Assembly (NCBI RefSeq): GCF_963422355.1
Contig: NC_085087.1
Span: forward strand, 299,001 to 363,000
Reading direction: 5' to 3'
Source: Corticium candelabrum
Lineage: Eukaryota > Porifera > Homoscleromorpha > Homosclerophorida > Plakinidae
DNA: 64,000 nt
The notes under the pieces are model-generated. The model was not told the DNA's origin. It did no database searches and saw only the letters and a list, made by a program, of their open reading frames with translations. The position numbers were made by a program, and so were the translations under genes. Below are positions 43,275 through 57,400 of this stretch, one piece after another. Within the stretch, counting starts at the first letter, position 1, and each line of letters starts with the position of its first letter.

Positions 43275-46200
43275 TTAGCTGTCGTAGAAAACAAGGGATA
43301 GCTTGTAGCGGATGATGAAAGCAACAATACTTCCGAATATCTGTAAACACAAAGAATACACTACCTTTTAAGCAGGCAACAGGTTAATAATTGAAATATG
43401 CCTGACCTACACCAGGAGAGTAAATTATATGTACAAAAACTGTTGTTTACCAGAGCATATGTGTAGCATACAGATATCTACAGTTCATTGGCAAACAAAA
43501 CACCTGACCCTGACTGCTTAGAGTTGCAATGTTTGGCTTAAATATTTCCTCATGCAATAGAACTGATTGATATGACAATTATCACTATGTCTACTCCGCA
43601 CACACCAAGAGACTGGCAGGTACTGTATGACACAACAGCTATGTGGCAACCTCATTAGGATAGTTGGTCATAAAGTTGATATGCCTACTAGAGGACTATA
43701 TTATGAGACAATTTGGTTATTGATGGTCATCACAGTAGGTTCATAAAATTCCAAGGGCCTTTTTGTTAGATAGTTATTGAAAGTGATGGTTTAATTTAAC
43801 TTAAGTGAGGCTGGCCAAGAATTTTAAAATACTATGGTGATTTTCTTTGCAAAGGAAAGAAATGGTAATCATTATTCAGAATTACATTGAAACTTGACTC
43901 TTTATTATTTATGAAAATCTTACTATTAAAGATACATGTATTCAAAAATAATTCCCATGAGAATAGAAACAAGGAAGCTATTGATCACACCACCAGTTTA
44001 CTGTTACTTCAACAAATACTCTACTGATACTATTTTCGAATGGGGGGAAGGGGCCTATGAAAGGACTTACTACTGTTGTACAGTACACTGATACTATTTT
44101 GAAACCCCTCTGAATCAAGAATATTACCACCTTTTCTAGATGTTTTGCTAGCATAATTTACAAGTAGGTCAGGCTTCCCAACTCTCCTGCGTCCAAGGGA
44201 GTCTCCCACATGACAGCAACTTATGGGGGGTGTGGTCCTAGTGAGGGCACTACAGTAGGACACAATAGGCATTCTAGACACCTTTCTGTCTTATGGGGAT
44301 GGACTGTGGATACACAAATATCCTCCATTTTAGTAGATTACAACTACTGCAGGTCTAGAGATTGAGAATAAGAACCATGCAAGATTGGGTCTTCTTTGTT
44401 TCAAATGGCACTCTGTGCAGCACTGCATTCCAGAAACGTGCAAAATGGAAGTGCTTGACAGAGCAAAGAAGGCTACAAAACTTTGAAGTAGCAACCTTAC
44501 AGCATGAGCAGTGATGCCTAATTGCATGATTACTAGATAGTGAACTGAATGACTGCTTCTTGTCTAGCTATTAGTACTATAATCTTCACTGGCCGTTCAA
44601 TGACACTTTCAAGTTTTATTTGTTGTGTTAAAAGGCATTGTAGATACCACTTTGCTGCTAAGGTTTATTAAAACCTATCACAAAATTCAATCCAACTGAC
44701 TCATTGATATCAACAACACTGCATGAGGTCATCCTGTCTTCCACATTCTGGTTAATAAATTTCTACACTAGTACAAGGTTATGTTGGCCAGTCTTACTAA
44801 TTTACAATGTTCGGTACTTTGCAAATTGCAAAACAACAAAAGAAGATGTATATCAGATACAATAATGTAGGTCAATACTACTAAAATGAAACACCAGAAT
44901 GAAGTAAAATGACTAACCTGAATACACAGAACCACAATTGTCAACTTGTTTTCCTTCATTGGGCCACACAGCTTGATTATCAGATTTATTAGAGTGAGGT
45001 TGTTTATTCTCATCTCCTGACCATCTTCCCCAAGGTCATTCTGTACAGTTGCCAAATGAAGCAAACTGAGAATCTTGATAATGATCTGACCACCTTGACC
45101 AACATCTGACTTCTTGAAATGAGCATAACTCATACCCAGTTTATCAGTTGCAGGGTCATATTTAGGCAAACGATGTCTTGGACATGAAATGAATCTGAAA
45201 AGTTGAGGGACAGAGTAGACGAAGTTGATGATCTGAGGGATAAAGAAGAGCAACACAGTCTTACTGAAGTGCCCCAAAATACCAACAACAGCAAATGTCA
45301 TTCCAGCAAAGTAACAGAAAGTATCTCCAACAAAAACTGCAGATGGGTACCAATTGTGGTACAATAGTGCCGCAGTGACACCGATGAATGGCAAGATGAT
45401 GTACAGTGAGAAAAGATGAAGTGATCCATAGTCTCCACTCAACTCAAAAACATTAAATGCTGCAATAGATACAGCAATGATTAGTGATTGTCCAGCTTCT
45501 ACTCCATTTATACCAGCAAGTATATTTATGGCATTTGTACAGAATACAGCCAACATTCCCATGTAAACATAATACAACAAGCCAAGATCAAGTGAAAATC
45601 CAAGAAACAGTTGTAATGGCTTGGGTACAATAATCACAGTTAAGCCAATGTTCACCAAGTATGCCATGAGGAGAGGCAATGATGCCATCATAGGAAGAGT
45701 TAGTTTGTATCTCCACGGCAAGTTAAGAACATCATCTGAGAAGCCAAGGAATATCATACAGCAAATGGAGAGAAGAGCACTAACAAAGTCATCAAACTAC
45801 AAGCACAAGACATAACATCATATAACATATTTCGCCTTGGACACAATTAAACACAGACGGCAAATACAACAAAGTGTAATTTCAAGTTGCCTAATGTCAG
45901 CTAATTACTCTTGAGAAGCCCCTAATGACCCAGGCCAATAAACTGGATATCTTCTCCCTACTGTGCATTAATTAACGTAATAACAACAATGCACTTTTAA
46001 GTCAACTGTGTGCACCTTCAATCTGCATAGGATTTCAATCCCATTCAAACTTCCAATCCGGTTTATTGACATTGAATGACATGACAATGGGCGTGACAAT
46101 GGTGATATAATTTGACAGTTATACATGTACAGTCTGTATCGTTTATAGCGTGGGTCTTTGAATGTCGAGTTTCTATTATTATATGCGGTAATTACTATAG

Positions 46201-49200
46201 ACAATCACGAGTCGTACGATTCCTTGGTCGAAAGTCGTACAACTCTTACATCGCAAGTCGACTCTTACCATACGACGTGTTGCACAATCTAGCGCAATGG
46301 GCAAGGCACTTGCTTGTCACACTTTAATCTAGCACACGCGGGCAAGGCACATGCTTGTCACACTTGTTTGCTACAGTTCGCAAGTGCTCTCTGGAATCTC
46401 ATCGTCGCAGTAAAGGTTTCTTCTTGCTCGCTAGTTCTTGCTGGTTGAATCCTGTTGGTACGCTGCTCTTGTCGTCAAAATGGCCCAGAAGAGAGTCAGT
46501 CTGACTGTTGAGAAAAAGCTTGAAGTGCTTGAATATGCTGAGAAAAACCCGAAAGCCAGCCAAGGAGACATTGCTCGTCATTTCTCCATCTCCCAGCCCA
46601 CAGTGTCGACCATTCTGCGCAAGAAAGATTCCTTGCTGGTACTAGCTTCCAAGGGATTGAGAAGTGTAAAGAGAAACCGGTCCACATGCTGCAATGTTCT
46701 GGAGAAGGGCATGGAAGCATATTACGCCACCTGCAAGGAGAAATCCCTGAACTCCAACAGTTATGATTTGCTTATCACAAAGGGTAAAGCCATCGCTGAA
46801 GAAATGCAACGAGCTGGTCTTGCTGATGCCAAAGATGTTCCAGCGAGTGACGCTGGCTGGAAGAGTTACGTTCAGTGGTTCCTGAAGAAACGGAGCATAA
46901 CTTCCAAACATCATGGAGAGTCTGCTGATGCAGACACCGCTGCTGTGTGGAATTTCTTTGATGGTGTCTGGCCAGAGTTGTTTAGTAGCGTGAGTAACGA
47001 TCCCTCTTGCGTGTTCAACATGGACGAGACGGGTCTGTTTTAAAGAGCTCTTCCTTGTAGAACGCTTGCGCGGGTGAGTGAGAACGTCAAGGGCAGCAAG
47101 GTGCAGAAGGATAGGATCACGTTTGCAGTGGCAACATGCATGGATGGGACCAGGCTGCCTCTACATGGCATTGGAACCGCTACGATGCCTCGTGCTGTGG
47201 CAGCTGCTCACACCACTCCAGCTAACGCTCTTGGTGGTCACTGGACAAGCAACAACAAAGGGTGGATGACAGAGACTGTCTTCTGCGATTGGCTGCTTGA
47301 GTTCAATCGGCTGTTTCGCCGCAAAGGCAAGAAAGTTCTTTTTTGGTAGACAACTGTCCAGCACACAAGTGTGAAGCAATTCAAGACAGCCTTGATCATG
47401 TCAATGTTGTGTTTCTCCCTCCCAACACGACCAGCATTATTCAGCCATGCGATGCTGGCATTATTAACGCATTCAAGCTGAACTATCGCCGCTTGATGCT
47501 GAGGAAAGTTGGCGGGCTAGTTGATAATCCCACCATTGAAAAGCTGGACACCAAGGCCCTGAAAAAGAACATCAACATGCTCCACTGCCTCCAGTATGCA
47601 AAAGATGCTTGGCAGTCTGTGACAGCGACCACTGTTCAGAATTGCTGGAGAAAGGCTGGGTTCTCTGCTGACATGCAAGCCACTGAGGACAACACTGTCC
47701 CTGAAGTCCAGTCTGAGCTTGCCCAGGACATCCAAGAGCTTTCAGAACTTGACAAGGATGCACCCGTCTACATGCAGCCATCTGAAAACGCAGAGCAAAT
47801 TGTGCAGGTGATTGCCGAGGAGTTGACCAGCAACGAAGCTGAAGCTGAATCTGAGGATGATGATGACGAGGGCGGTGCCAGTCCCACTGCAGCTGTCCAA
47901 CCATCCACATTGGAATTGTTCCAGGCTTTGGATGCATTGCGTTGTGGTCTGAATGCTGGAAAAGCTGACGATCGCCTTCACCACCATGTTGCGGAGATTG
48001 AGAACTTCCTCCTGTCTAAGAAGGCTTCAAGAGCACAGCAAACACCGCTCACTCAATTCTTCTCAAATCAGTAATGTTTGACTGAAGAAAATGTACATAC
48101 ACGTACAGTACATGTATTGTATTGCACTTTTCATTGAAATAAGCAAGTGTGCAGAATGTGACTCCATTATTACTGTATCGGATACTATAGGTACTGGAAA
48201 AGGTCCTTTTGCATAGAAAAATCTACCATTATAAGCAGTATATTACAATAACCGATAATTATTGTATATAATAGTAATATGTAATGAGTGAGTAATGTTC
48301 TGATTATGAATATTGAACATACTATTCCAATATCCGATGTACTACCTTATCCGGTCACCTTATAGACGATACAGACTGTAGTTGTAAGTTACCCTTTCCT
48401 GCAGTCCAGCTGAGTTCTAAACAAGTCGTTGTTCACACCATAAAAGGAGATTTGCGGAATGCTTTTTGCTTAACCTAATCACAAGTTTGCAAGTTGCAAC
48501 AAATACAAACTACACTGAGACACAATTAGCACAAGTGAATGTAATGTGCTAGCGTGCCAAGAAAAGCACAGAAAGTGAAAAGTGTAGCACATCTGTGTTT
48601 GTACAGTACTTCACCTATGCAGCGACTGTGTCCACAGTGAACGACAATTTTGTAAAAATACACAAAACACAACATGTAAGAATGGCATCAAAACTGTGAG
48701 AACTAGGCCTATACAATAATGACACAAGAGTCACCATTTTGCTTGGTAATAAGAAATACAAAACTATAATTATTGCTATGGCTTGCAACGTGTGAGTCAA
48801 CATTTCTTCTTAACATTGAAGTTTTGACAATTCAACCAAAGCAACCAGATGATAACACACCATTTATGTCATTAAACTACATATTTGTAAGTGACTTGTG
48901 GTAATATCAGTAAGATCTATAGCTGTTATTCTATCTCTAATGATAACTCACCTGCACCAACCCTTGCAACTAAACTTAGACTGTTTCTGTTCTCGTCAGT
49001 GCAGAGTTCTATGCAACCTAACCTTCCTGCCAGAATTAGAAACTGCGCTAGTGTCTAAACCATGCATTCCTGTTATTACACGTATCTACGTGAGAGAGTG
49101 GGTTGTCCGTGGAAAAACATGCTTTTAAAGCCTGTATGCCAATGACACTTGTTTGTGTGTTGTATGTCTAGATCTACAGAGTTTCATATCTTTTATTGTA

Positions 49201-52200
49201 TTAATTAAGGAAGAGGTAGTAAGCCTGTTTCTCTCATTATCATAAAAGGGTGATGACAAGATCACAATGACCATAGCTGGTACACAGCTCGATATGAAAG
49301 TAAGGACTGAGCTACATTACCATGGCAGCTACAAAAACAACAGCTTGCACATGTTCAGTTGAAAGCAAGCTAAACAAAGTTGCAGTCCTAAGCCCTGTCC
49401 ACATGAGACCAGAATGGATCACGATCGAATCGTGATCCTGCTGATCGCAATCCGATCGGGATAGCGAGTGTCCACACTGCACTTTGAAAATGCTACCTCC
49501 GCCATATTTCCGGTATCATGTGACTGATGACCGATGTGTGCGTGTGGATTCTTTGCTTGTGGACAGCGTTGATACAGCGACGTAAGGTGAGTGAGAGCAA
49601 AGATGAGTGAGGAGCATTAGATGTTCTAACTACGTGTGTAGCGTACATGAAGGTAACACCCACTATTTCTAATTGGAATTCAACCGATCGTGATCAGATC
49701 ACAATCAAAACCGCCTCCCAATGTGGATTGGATTTCTGATCACGATCCGATTGCAATCCAGTTGCAAGTGTGGACAGCGTTGCAGTCAGATCACGATCCA
49801 GTTGCCAGTGTGGACAGGTCTTTACAGCGGTGAGAGACTGAAAGCGATAGAAAAAGCTGTCATTCCAGTGAGGTCTGGAGCTCAGAAGTGCTACTCATAG
49901 TCATTAGAGTGAAGGAAAACCAGAAATACTGGAATGCAAAAAATTCTTAACACAGTTCAAATAGGTCTGGACCTCCTTATTCAAGGGAGAAGTTGTGGGA
50001 ACCATTGACCCTATTAAGGAACAATCTTTGATCACTTATATGTATAGCATCATATGTTCTGCAAGAAAAGCGGAAAAAAGAGTTAGTTCGAATGGTTAAA
50101 AACAGATGAGATTATCAAACCAGTAACGAGAGGTGATTGGGCAGCTCCCATTCTGGTCATCAGGAAAGCTAATGGCATAGAGAAGATTTGTAGCAACTAT
50201 ATAATCACCCTAAAGCAGTACACTTAGAAGATGAATGCTTACTCCATGCCCATGTCTTGAGACATATTTTTATGTTGGCAGACAGCAAATGTTTATGAGG
50301 TTGGATATGAAGCAGCCATACTAATTTACAGATAGAGTCAGTCAGAAGTATGTGACAATCAACATACCAAATTAAGGGTTTGTCATTGTATACCTGTATG
50401 TCGTTTGCAGAAAGCACGGCATCAGTATTAATTCTGGCAGCGAGGCATAAATGGTATATTGTCAAGAATGCTAGGGATGGTATGCTGCCTCAGTCATAAC
50501 ATTCTGGTTGTTGGAAGCTCAAAGAAGAGCACAATGATGGCAAATGGTGCACAGATTAGACCAATTGGGACTGAAGCTAAACAGACAAAAGTGTGAGTTC
50601 CAGAAATTACAGGTCAAATTTCTGAGACACACTATAGACAAGAGAGGATTAAGACCAGCTGAAGGAAACTAGTGGCAATCAAGAATGCCTCCAAAACTAC
50701 CACCCTGACCAAGCTGAAATCATTCCTGAACTATCAACAACACTATGACTTCTATGAGCCTTAATACATGGAAATAGGAATATCCACAAAACAAAGCATT
50801 TCAAGCTGCAAAAACAGCTACTAAACTCTGAATTGCTCACACAATTATGTATGACCCTTAGAAACCCATCAAGTTGTCATGGAATTCTTCTCGATACAAA
50901 ATTAGAACTTGTCTCAGTCATGTTATGCGAAATGCTTCTATACAACCAGTCACATTCACATCAAGGACTCTGTCAAAGATTAAGAGAGGCTATGCAAAGT
51001 TAGAAAGAGAAGCTTTATCTCTCACATTCAATGTAATGGTAGTCCCATAAATAGCTGGTCATCCATTTATGTTCATCACAGATCACAAACTGTTGCTCAA
51101 GATCTTTGGCCTAAGGAAGGGATGCTGTCATTTGTAGAGGCCTGTCTGTCTACAACAGTGGATGAATATTTTGGGTGCTTCAACTACTCATAACATTGAA
51201 ATAGCAGCCATGTTGTCACGGCTTCCGATACCAATCAAAGTAGTTGAACTCAATAAAGCAATATTTGGACTAAATTACTATAGAGACTTATACCGTACTA
51301 GCTGAGTAGCCCGTTCTTCGCCTGGGCTGATTAGATTATTGATTGTCACTTAATATCCAGTTAAAGACAAATGAGAATGTAACCGAGTGTCGCGTTCTGA
51401 ATAATTAACAGCGACTTTCCAGTTCATAGTTCTATATCGGCCAGCAGAAAATTAGAGTCACATGCGGATACATGTGAACTCCCGGATGTGCTCAATGAAT
51501 TCGAATCTTGCTCTTCTCGGTTTTTTGGTAAAAATCGACACACTCCCATTTAGCATTCAGTGCAGGAAATGTGTAGGTTGGATTTGGTACAAATGACTGG
51601 TGTAGACGGGTATTCGAATAAATCAAAAGGTGTTACATATTAGTATTCCATTGAAGACAACTGAAAATGTAACAGAGTGTCCTGTTCCAAAAATTAGCAG
51701 TAAATCTCACGTTTAGATGTTCAAACAGCAGAAACGTGGAAGTCATATGCAGCTACTTACTCACCTGTATAATCGATTCCCTGTATATGTGCAAAGTCAT
51801 GTCTTTTCTTGGAGCCATTTCGACCGTCCCGTTGGACATCGTCACATCAAAGACATTTTGCTGCTGTTGCAGGGAACAGGTACATCCAACGTCTCAACTA
51901 TTCGGTGTGCATACATAGGCAACCAAAGACTCAAATATACTCGAAAATATATTGGTCTTATCTACGTCACCAATAATAAACGACACTCTCCATGTGTACC
52001 ATCCGAGTTCAGGAATGGACATTTTAAATTACGTGGAGATCCGCTGCACTGTTCTAGAGAAATTTGCGCAAGAGTGGAGGCGAGTTCAATCGGCAAGAAA
52101 TCATGTCGTCCCCAAGACACATTTGGAAGACGACGACACCGTCACTGTCCACCTAGATCGAATCGTCATGTGCAAAGTCAGAATAGGTGACACTACGGTG

Positions 52201-54425
52201 AACAGCCTTACAATGACAACACAAACTACAGAGAATGCCAGCGGTGCATAGCTACAGAGCACAGAGCATCACGAACGGCTGCAGTTGCTATTCAACAGTG
52301 AGAAATGGCGTGCCACCGATGTTTTACTGGCCTTGGACTAGGTACGTCACCACACATTTATGTCATGTGTGCATGTGTCAACATGGACCACAGCGGAATA
52401 CATGCTGAGCAGCCTTCCACATTAAAATGGAAGCAGTGAGCCTCGGGAAATGCAAAATGATGAGCCAACAACTACAGAGGCAGGTGTGAAGGGAAGAAAG
52501 TCCTACACTCTACAGAAGAAGTTAGACGTTTTGTCGACGTTTAACAATTGGATGGCAAATGTCTCACACGGCAAATTGTTCGAGAGTCCCCAGAAGTTGT
52601 GTCCAAAACTGGGTGAGGAATCAAGAAAACTTAAGAGACCATGAAGACAAAAAGGCAAGAATCCATCAGGAAAAGGAGACAACATACTCTAGATGCTGGA
52701 GACAAAGTGGCCAAACGAAGCACTCTGAATCTGGAGCTCGAAAGTGAGCTTGTAGAGTAGATCACAAGATTGTACAGACGCAAAATCACTGTCAGTGGCC
52801 AATCAATCAAACAGCAGGGTAGGAAACTAATGGACGACCTGACCTCTATGAACCTATGAAGGGTTATGAATTTCATTTTTCCAATAGATAGCTGGCTAGG
52901 TTCCTGCACTGTCACAACCTCGCCTGCAAAAGTGCAACATCAATTCAAAAAAATTTCTTCTAATGCTAAAGATCTTGCTATGTCTTTCTTTGAGATTCTG
53001 GAGCAAAAATACACACACCACACATATGACTTAAAGTTCATTGGAGGAATGGCTGAATCATCTCTGTGGTTTGATCTTCCCAACTTGAAAACTTATGACT
53101 TCCACAGGATAAAAGCAATTAAGGCAAGAACAACAGGCAAGGAGAAGTTAAGATACACTGTAGTTCTTGGTGCTATGGCTGATGGGATGAGACTGCTTGC
53201 TATGGTCATTTTCCAGAATCTGAAGAATATTCCGAAAGAAAACTTTCCCAAGAACATCACAGTTCAAGTTGCACAGAAGGGATTGATGACCAGTGAATTC
53301 ATGAACGAATGGAAACCACCAAATATGAACAAGACGTCCCCGGAGCCTTTTTTAACCTCTGTCGCTCCTTGTATTTGATAGTGCCATGAGTCACACAAAG
53401 AAAACTGTTTTGTCCTCATTGAAGGAACACTATTCCACAAAATTAGCTGTCATTCCAGGAGGAATGACTTCCTTGTTGCAGCCAGTAGACATCTGCTGGA
53501 ATAAACCATTCAAGGCTGCAATGCGGGACAAATGGCTCGACTGGCTTACAACAGGAGAAGAAGGGTTCACAAAGAGTGGTCGTCAAAAACAAGCATCCTA
53601 CAAAATGGACGTGACGGGGTCTACCGTGTTGGTGTGATTTCCCAGAGGATCTCATTAGGAAGTCATTTGTAGTCTGTGGTATCGTTAGCCGAAATAGTAA
53701 CAGTTCACTTCATCAGAAACTAAGTGACATTCTCCAGGATGAAAGTGTGACCGTAGAGAGTTGACAGATGATGAACATACTGGCATTACAGACAAAGAAA
53801 GCTCTGATGAAGACGACTACGTAGACATTGTGCATGCATGGTTGCTGATTGATGTCCCTTAATTTGACTAGAGTCATATTGTCTTATGTCTGAATAAGTA
53901 TAGAGAGTTAGCAGTATCAAGACTTGGTCAAGTTCCCTTGCTTAATCCAGCATGACAGTATTACCCCAGGGTATAACGCCACTTGGTAATTACACTTCAT
54001 ATACTGGCATGCCACTCTATATGTGGTAATACTGTATAATTATCAGTTACCACTGCTCTAGCAGCAAATAGAACAAGACTAAAGGTGATTTAGTGCTGAC
54101 AGACTCTACCCAGTTGTTTCTGCAGTAGATAGATAGATTAGCATCCAGTTCTGCAGGGTCGATGAACAAATAGGAGTATTTGTTCTAAATGAGAGTACCT
54201 GTATTGAAATACAAACAGACAGACAGACACACAGACACACAGATAATTTATTCTCATACAGATTGTACTTATACATATGCTAGGATTTTTCAAATACAAA
54301 TCAGTCCTTGCAAACAACAAAGTCATTAACTATTGGACTTGACTTTGAATGTCAAAATCAAATAATCTATCTAAATATCACCATAGTTAGGTGACAGTTT
54401 TAGACAGACAGACAGACAAACAGAC

Positions 54426-54499
<74 letters not shown>

Positions 54500-57400
54500 T
54501 TGAGATATAAACAAGACTAATGAAATTTCAGTTGCTGTGACCTTTCAAGAAATGATAAGAAAAGTATGGATTATTCTCTAGTATCAGAGCAATTGTCACT
54601 ACACATACAATCACTGCATCTTATTTGCAAGCAGAAACACACTCAAACAGGCAGACTTGTCACCATATCTAATGCACATTTCAGTGGAAGAAGGAAGAAT
54701 GCCCTAAACAAGAGAGGCTTGGAAGAGTCTGTGTTCCCTTAAGGCCTCTTTACATAACGTTATGGGACCCGAGGCACAACCTGGGCCTAACCCAGGACCG
54801 TGTCTTTACACAACAACTATTTGAGCCAAGGTGGGCCCTGGGCCCACAGGCACAGCTCACTCTCGAATGCCAGGTCGGGCCCCCAGTCATTATATAGCTC
54901 CACCCATCATTGACTAGTGCACGCATGCAGTTAATCATGGCGGAAGATTGGGAACTCATCTCACGTGCTTTTCAAGTAATTTTGGTCATGCCATCGAGCT
55001 CATTTTGCACTCTCTCATCAAGAGTGCTGTCACCTCTTCGTCAGTTCATATATAGTACGTTTCTACATCCCGCCATTTGTTTACCAACCACACATTCGCA
55101 CTTCAGACACTGTGCATCTGGCAGAGATGCCAATGGTGGCTATGGACGTGTGAACACAAAACAGGGCCAGGCCCAGGATTACGAACCAGGGTCAAGCCGG
55201 CCAGTATTCTCACCAGTACCATCAAAATGACAGTTGGGAGAGAGAAGGGACGTTTGGAGCAGGGAAAACAGCATTTATTGAAGGCTGGGAACAGAATTGG
55301 AAAGCCTTAGTAAACATAGTCACTATTAGAGTGTGGGATGTTTTCCTACAAGATCCATCACAGATCTATAGACATTACTCTCTGTTTGTGTTGACTTTGC
55401 GCTTTGAAAATCTGTAATAACTTCTGCGCAATAGGGCGGACAGTGACGATCTTGGTATCATTCGAAACCACAAGTTCCCAGATTTTTATAGTTAGGGTAA
55501 TGACGGCGTATGTATTACACAGGCGATTTGATAAGGCTTTTGCATATCAAGATTCGTTAGGGTTTTTGACTCATTAAGAAGGTATGGTCTTACAACAAGA
55601 ATGTGGCTAATAGAGGAAGTAGCCAATTAGCAAGGTCACTAAACGGTCCGCTGCCTTAACATCAACACATAGTTGCTCTTGTTTTGTGAGTAGTTGCTTG
55701 GTATTTCTGACTCCTCTTCTCATTCTATTTCGTATTGATAGCCTGCAACTTTGTCTACTGTTACCTAACATCTTTGCATTGTAATATGACCTCTAAAATG
55801 TACAGTTAATGGGATATCACTTAACATCTGAGCGTGGTAAACAAATACAGCTGAATCATTAGTCACTTCAGAGCTCAAAGTCAACGGAAACAGAGAGTAG
55901 TGGTTTTGATGGTCCCAAAGTTGCTACAAAACAATACATATTCTCATGTCAGACATCTGGTAATCTTAGAAAGTGCATGATCTCCTTGTTGGTGTTTGAA
56001 GTGAATCCCTGTTGTTTGTACACCCTTACTGTTTTAAAGGTCAGCTCATTATTCCAGTTTACTTGTCATCTACTGTATTACCTGTCTGTCCATCTGTGCT
56101 ATGTCTATTAAGTTCAATGAGGTTTATTCAACAGTATCTGAGTAGCAATTATATTGAATAGTCTACTAATCATACAGTAACTATATACACACTGCCATTC
56201 TGACTCTAATAGAAGCAGTGTAGCTAGAGAAGAACTGTTTGAGGCATTGTGTCCTGATGCACTAACAGGTGCTCTACGCCTCAACGCTTTCTACCATGTA
56301 CTCACCGCCAAAGCTCCACATCAAAGCAAACATTAGAGAGGATATGTACTGTAGAACTCAGGAGAATTAATTAACCACGTTTTTCAAACACACGTTAATA
56401 AAGTACATGTTACGTCTACAGTATATGTAGCTCTAAATTTAAATTCTCCAGCTCGATCGCTAGGGGACTGTGAATTTGTTTCAGATTCTGAGAATCAGAT
56501 GAGGGCACAAAGCTGAGGGTGGCGATGGTGCAGTGGTCCTTTCTCTCACATGAATGAGATTAATGCAGAAAGAAAGACAGCAAAGCTGTTCAGTTGCGGC
56601 ACTGCAGCTGGATCATCACGTTCACATGTGTAATAGCTTAATTGTCCTAGCGTTTCTCACAATGCTATCAATCTGCCTGCATAAGAGAGAGTATTGACTG
56701 TGACCCAAAGCACGGAGCAACTAACCAGTGACGCAAAGTGAGAGCGTCATTCGCAAAGTACAGCTTGCCAAAGCGAGATCGGATAATTGGTTGCCCCAAT
56801 TGGACAATTGGTTGGCTGGAGAAGATAATTGGTTGCCCAAATCGGATAATTGGTTGACTAAGTCAGATAATTGGTTACCCCAACCAGATAATTGCACGGG
56901 AAATACATGCATTCACCTGCATCGTATACTACATTTCTTCAATTAAATGCAGCCCTTGTTTAAACGCCACAGCTAACAGTAGAGATAAAACATAAACGCC
57001 GTCCTCAAATAAATGGCGCATTTCAATAAATTCCAATATATCTAGCTTGAAGTTTGAAGAAAAAGTCATGTGATTTTTTGGGAGACATACTTGAGGCAAA
57101 CGTTTCTTTCTATTACCTGGATACTGTTTAGGATCTCAAAGTGTGAAATGCGTACAAGTATGGTAAGTGTGTTCTCTTAAGGAAGCACTTCACCGATTGA
57201 CACACACGCATTAACTCTTGACTCCACCTTCGGTCGCCAATCGTTTCTAGTCTTTTTCAAGTTGGGAAGTTCAGCACTATCTCAGAGCAAACTTGATAGC
57301 TGAGCATTATGATATCGCAAAAAAAACAAAAATCGTACAAGACGTTTTCTTCAAATAACGTCCATTATGTGTAGGTTTCGTTTTACCACTTTGTGTAAAC

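Noticed and set aside
44768..45757. DPAGT1 as a complete gene starting at the Met at 45757
   Set aside because: That Met is internal (CCMIFLGF). The exon begins at 45796 and the N-terminus lies at 59.1-59.4 kb.
51717..52190. 157-aa frame on the plus strand
   Set aside because: It overlaps inverted repeat B and has no family signature; probable repeat artefact.
54402..54498. CRISPR-like array
   Set aside because: Plain tetranucleotide repeat with no spacers; the genome is eukaryotic.
56721..56946. Repeat proteins NWLPKSD.. (+) and NQLSDLG.. (-)
   Set aside because: Both strands are open because of the 24-bp minisatellite; no independent evidence for expression.
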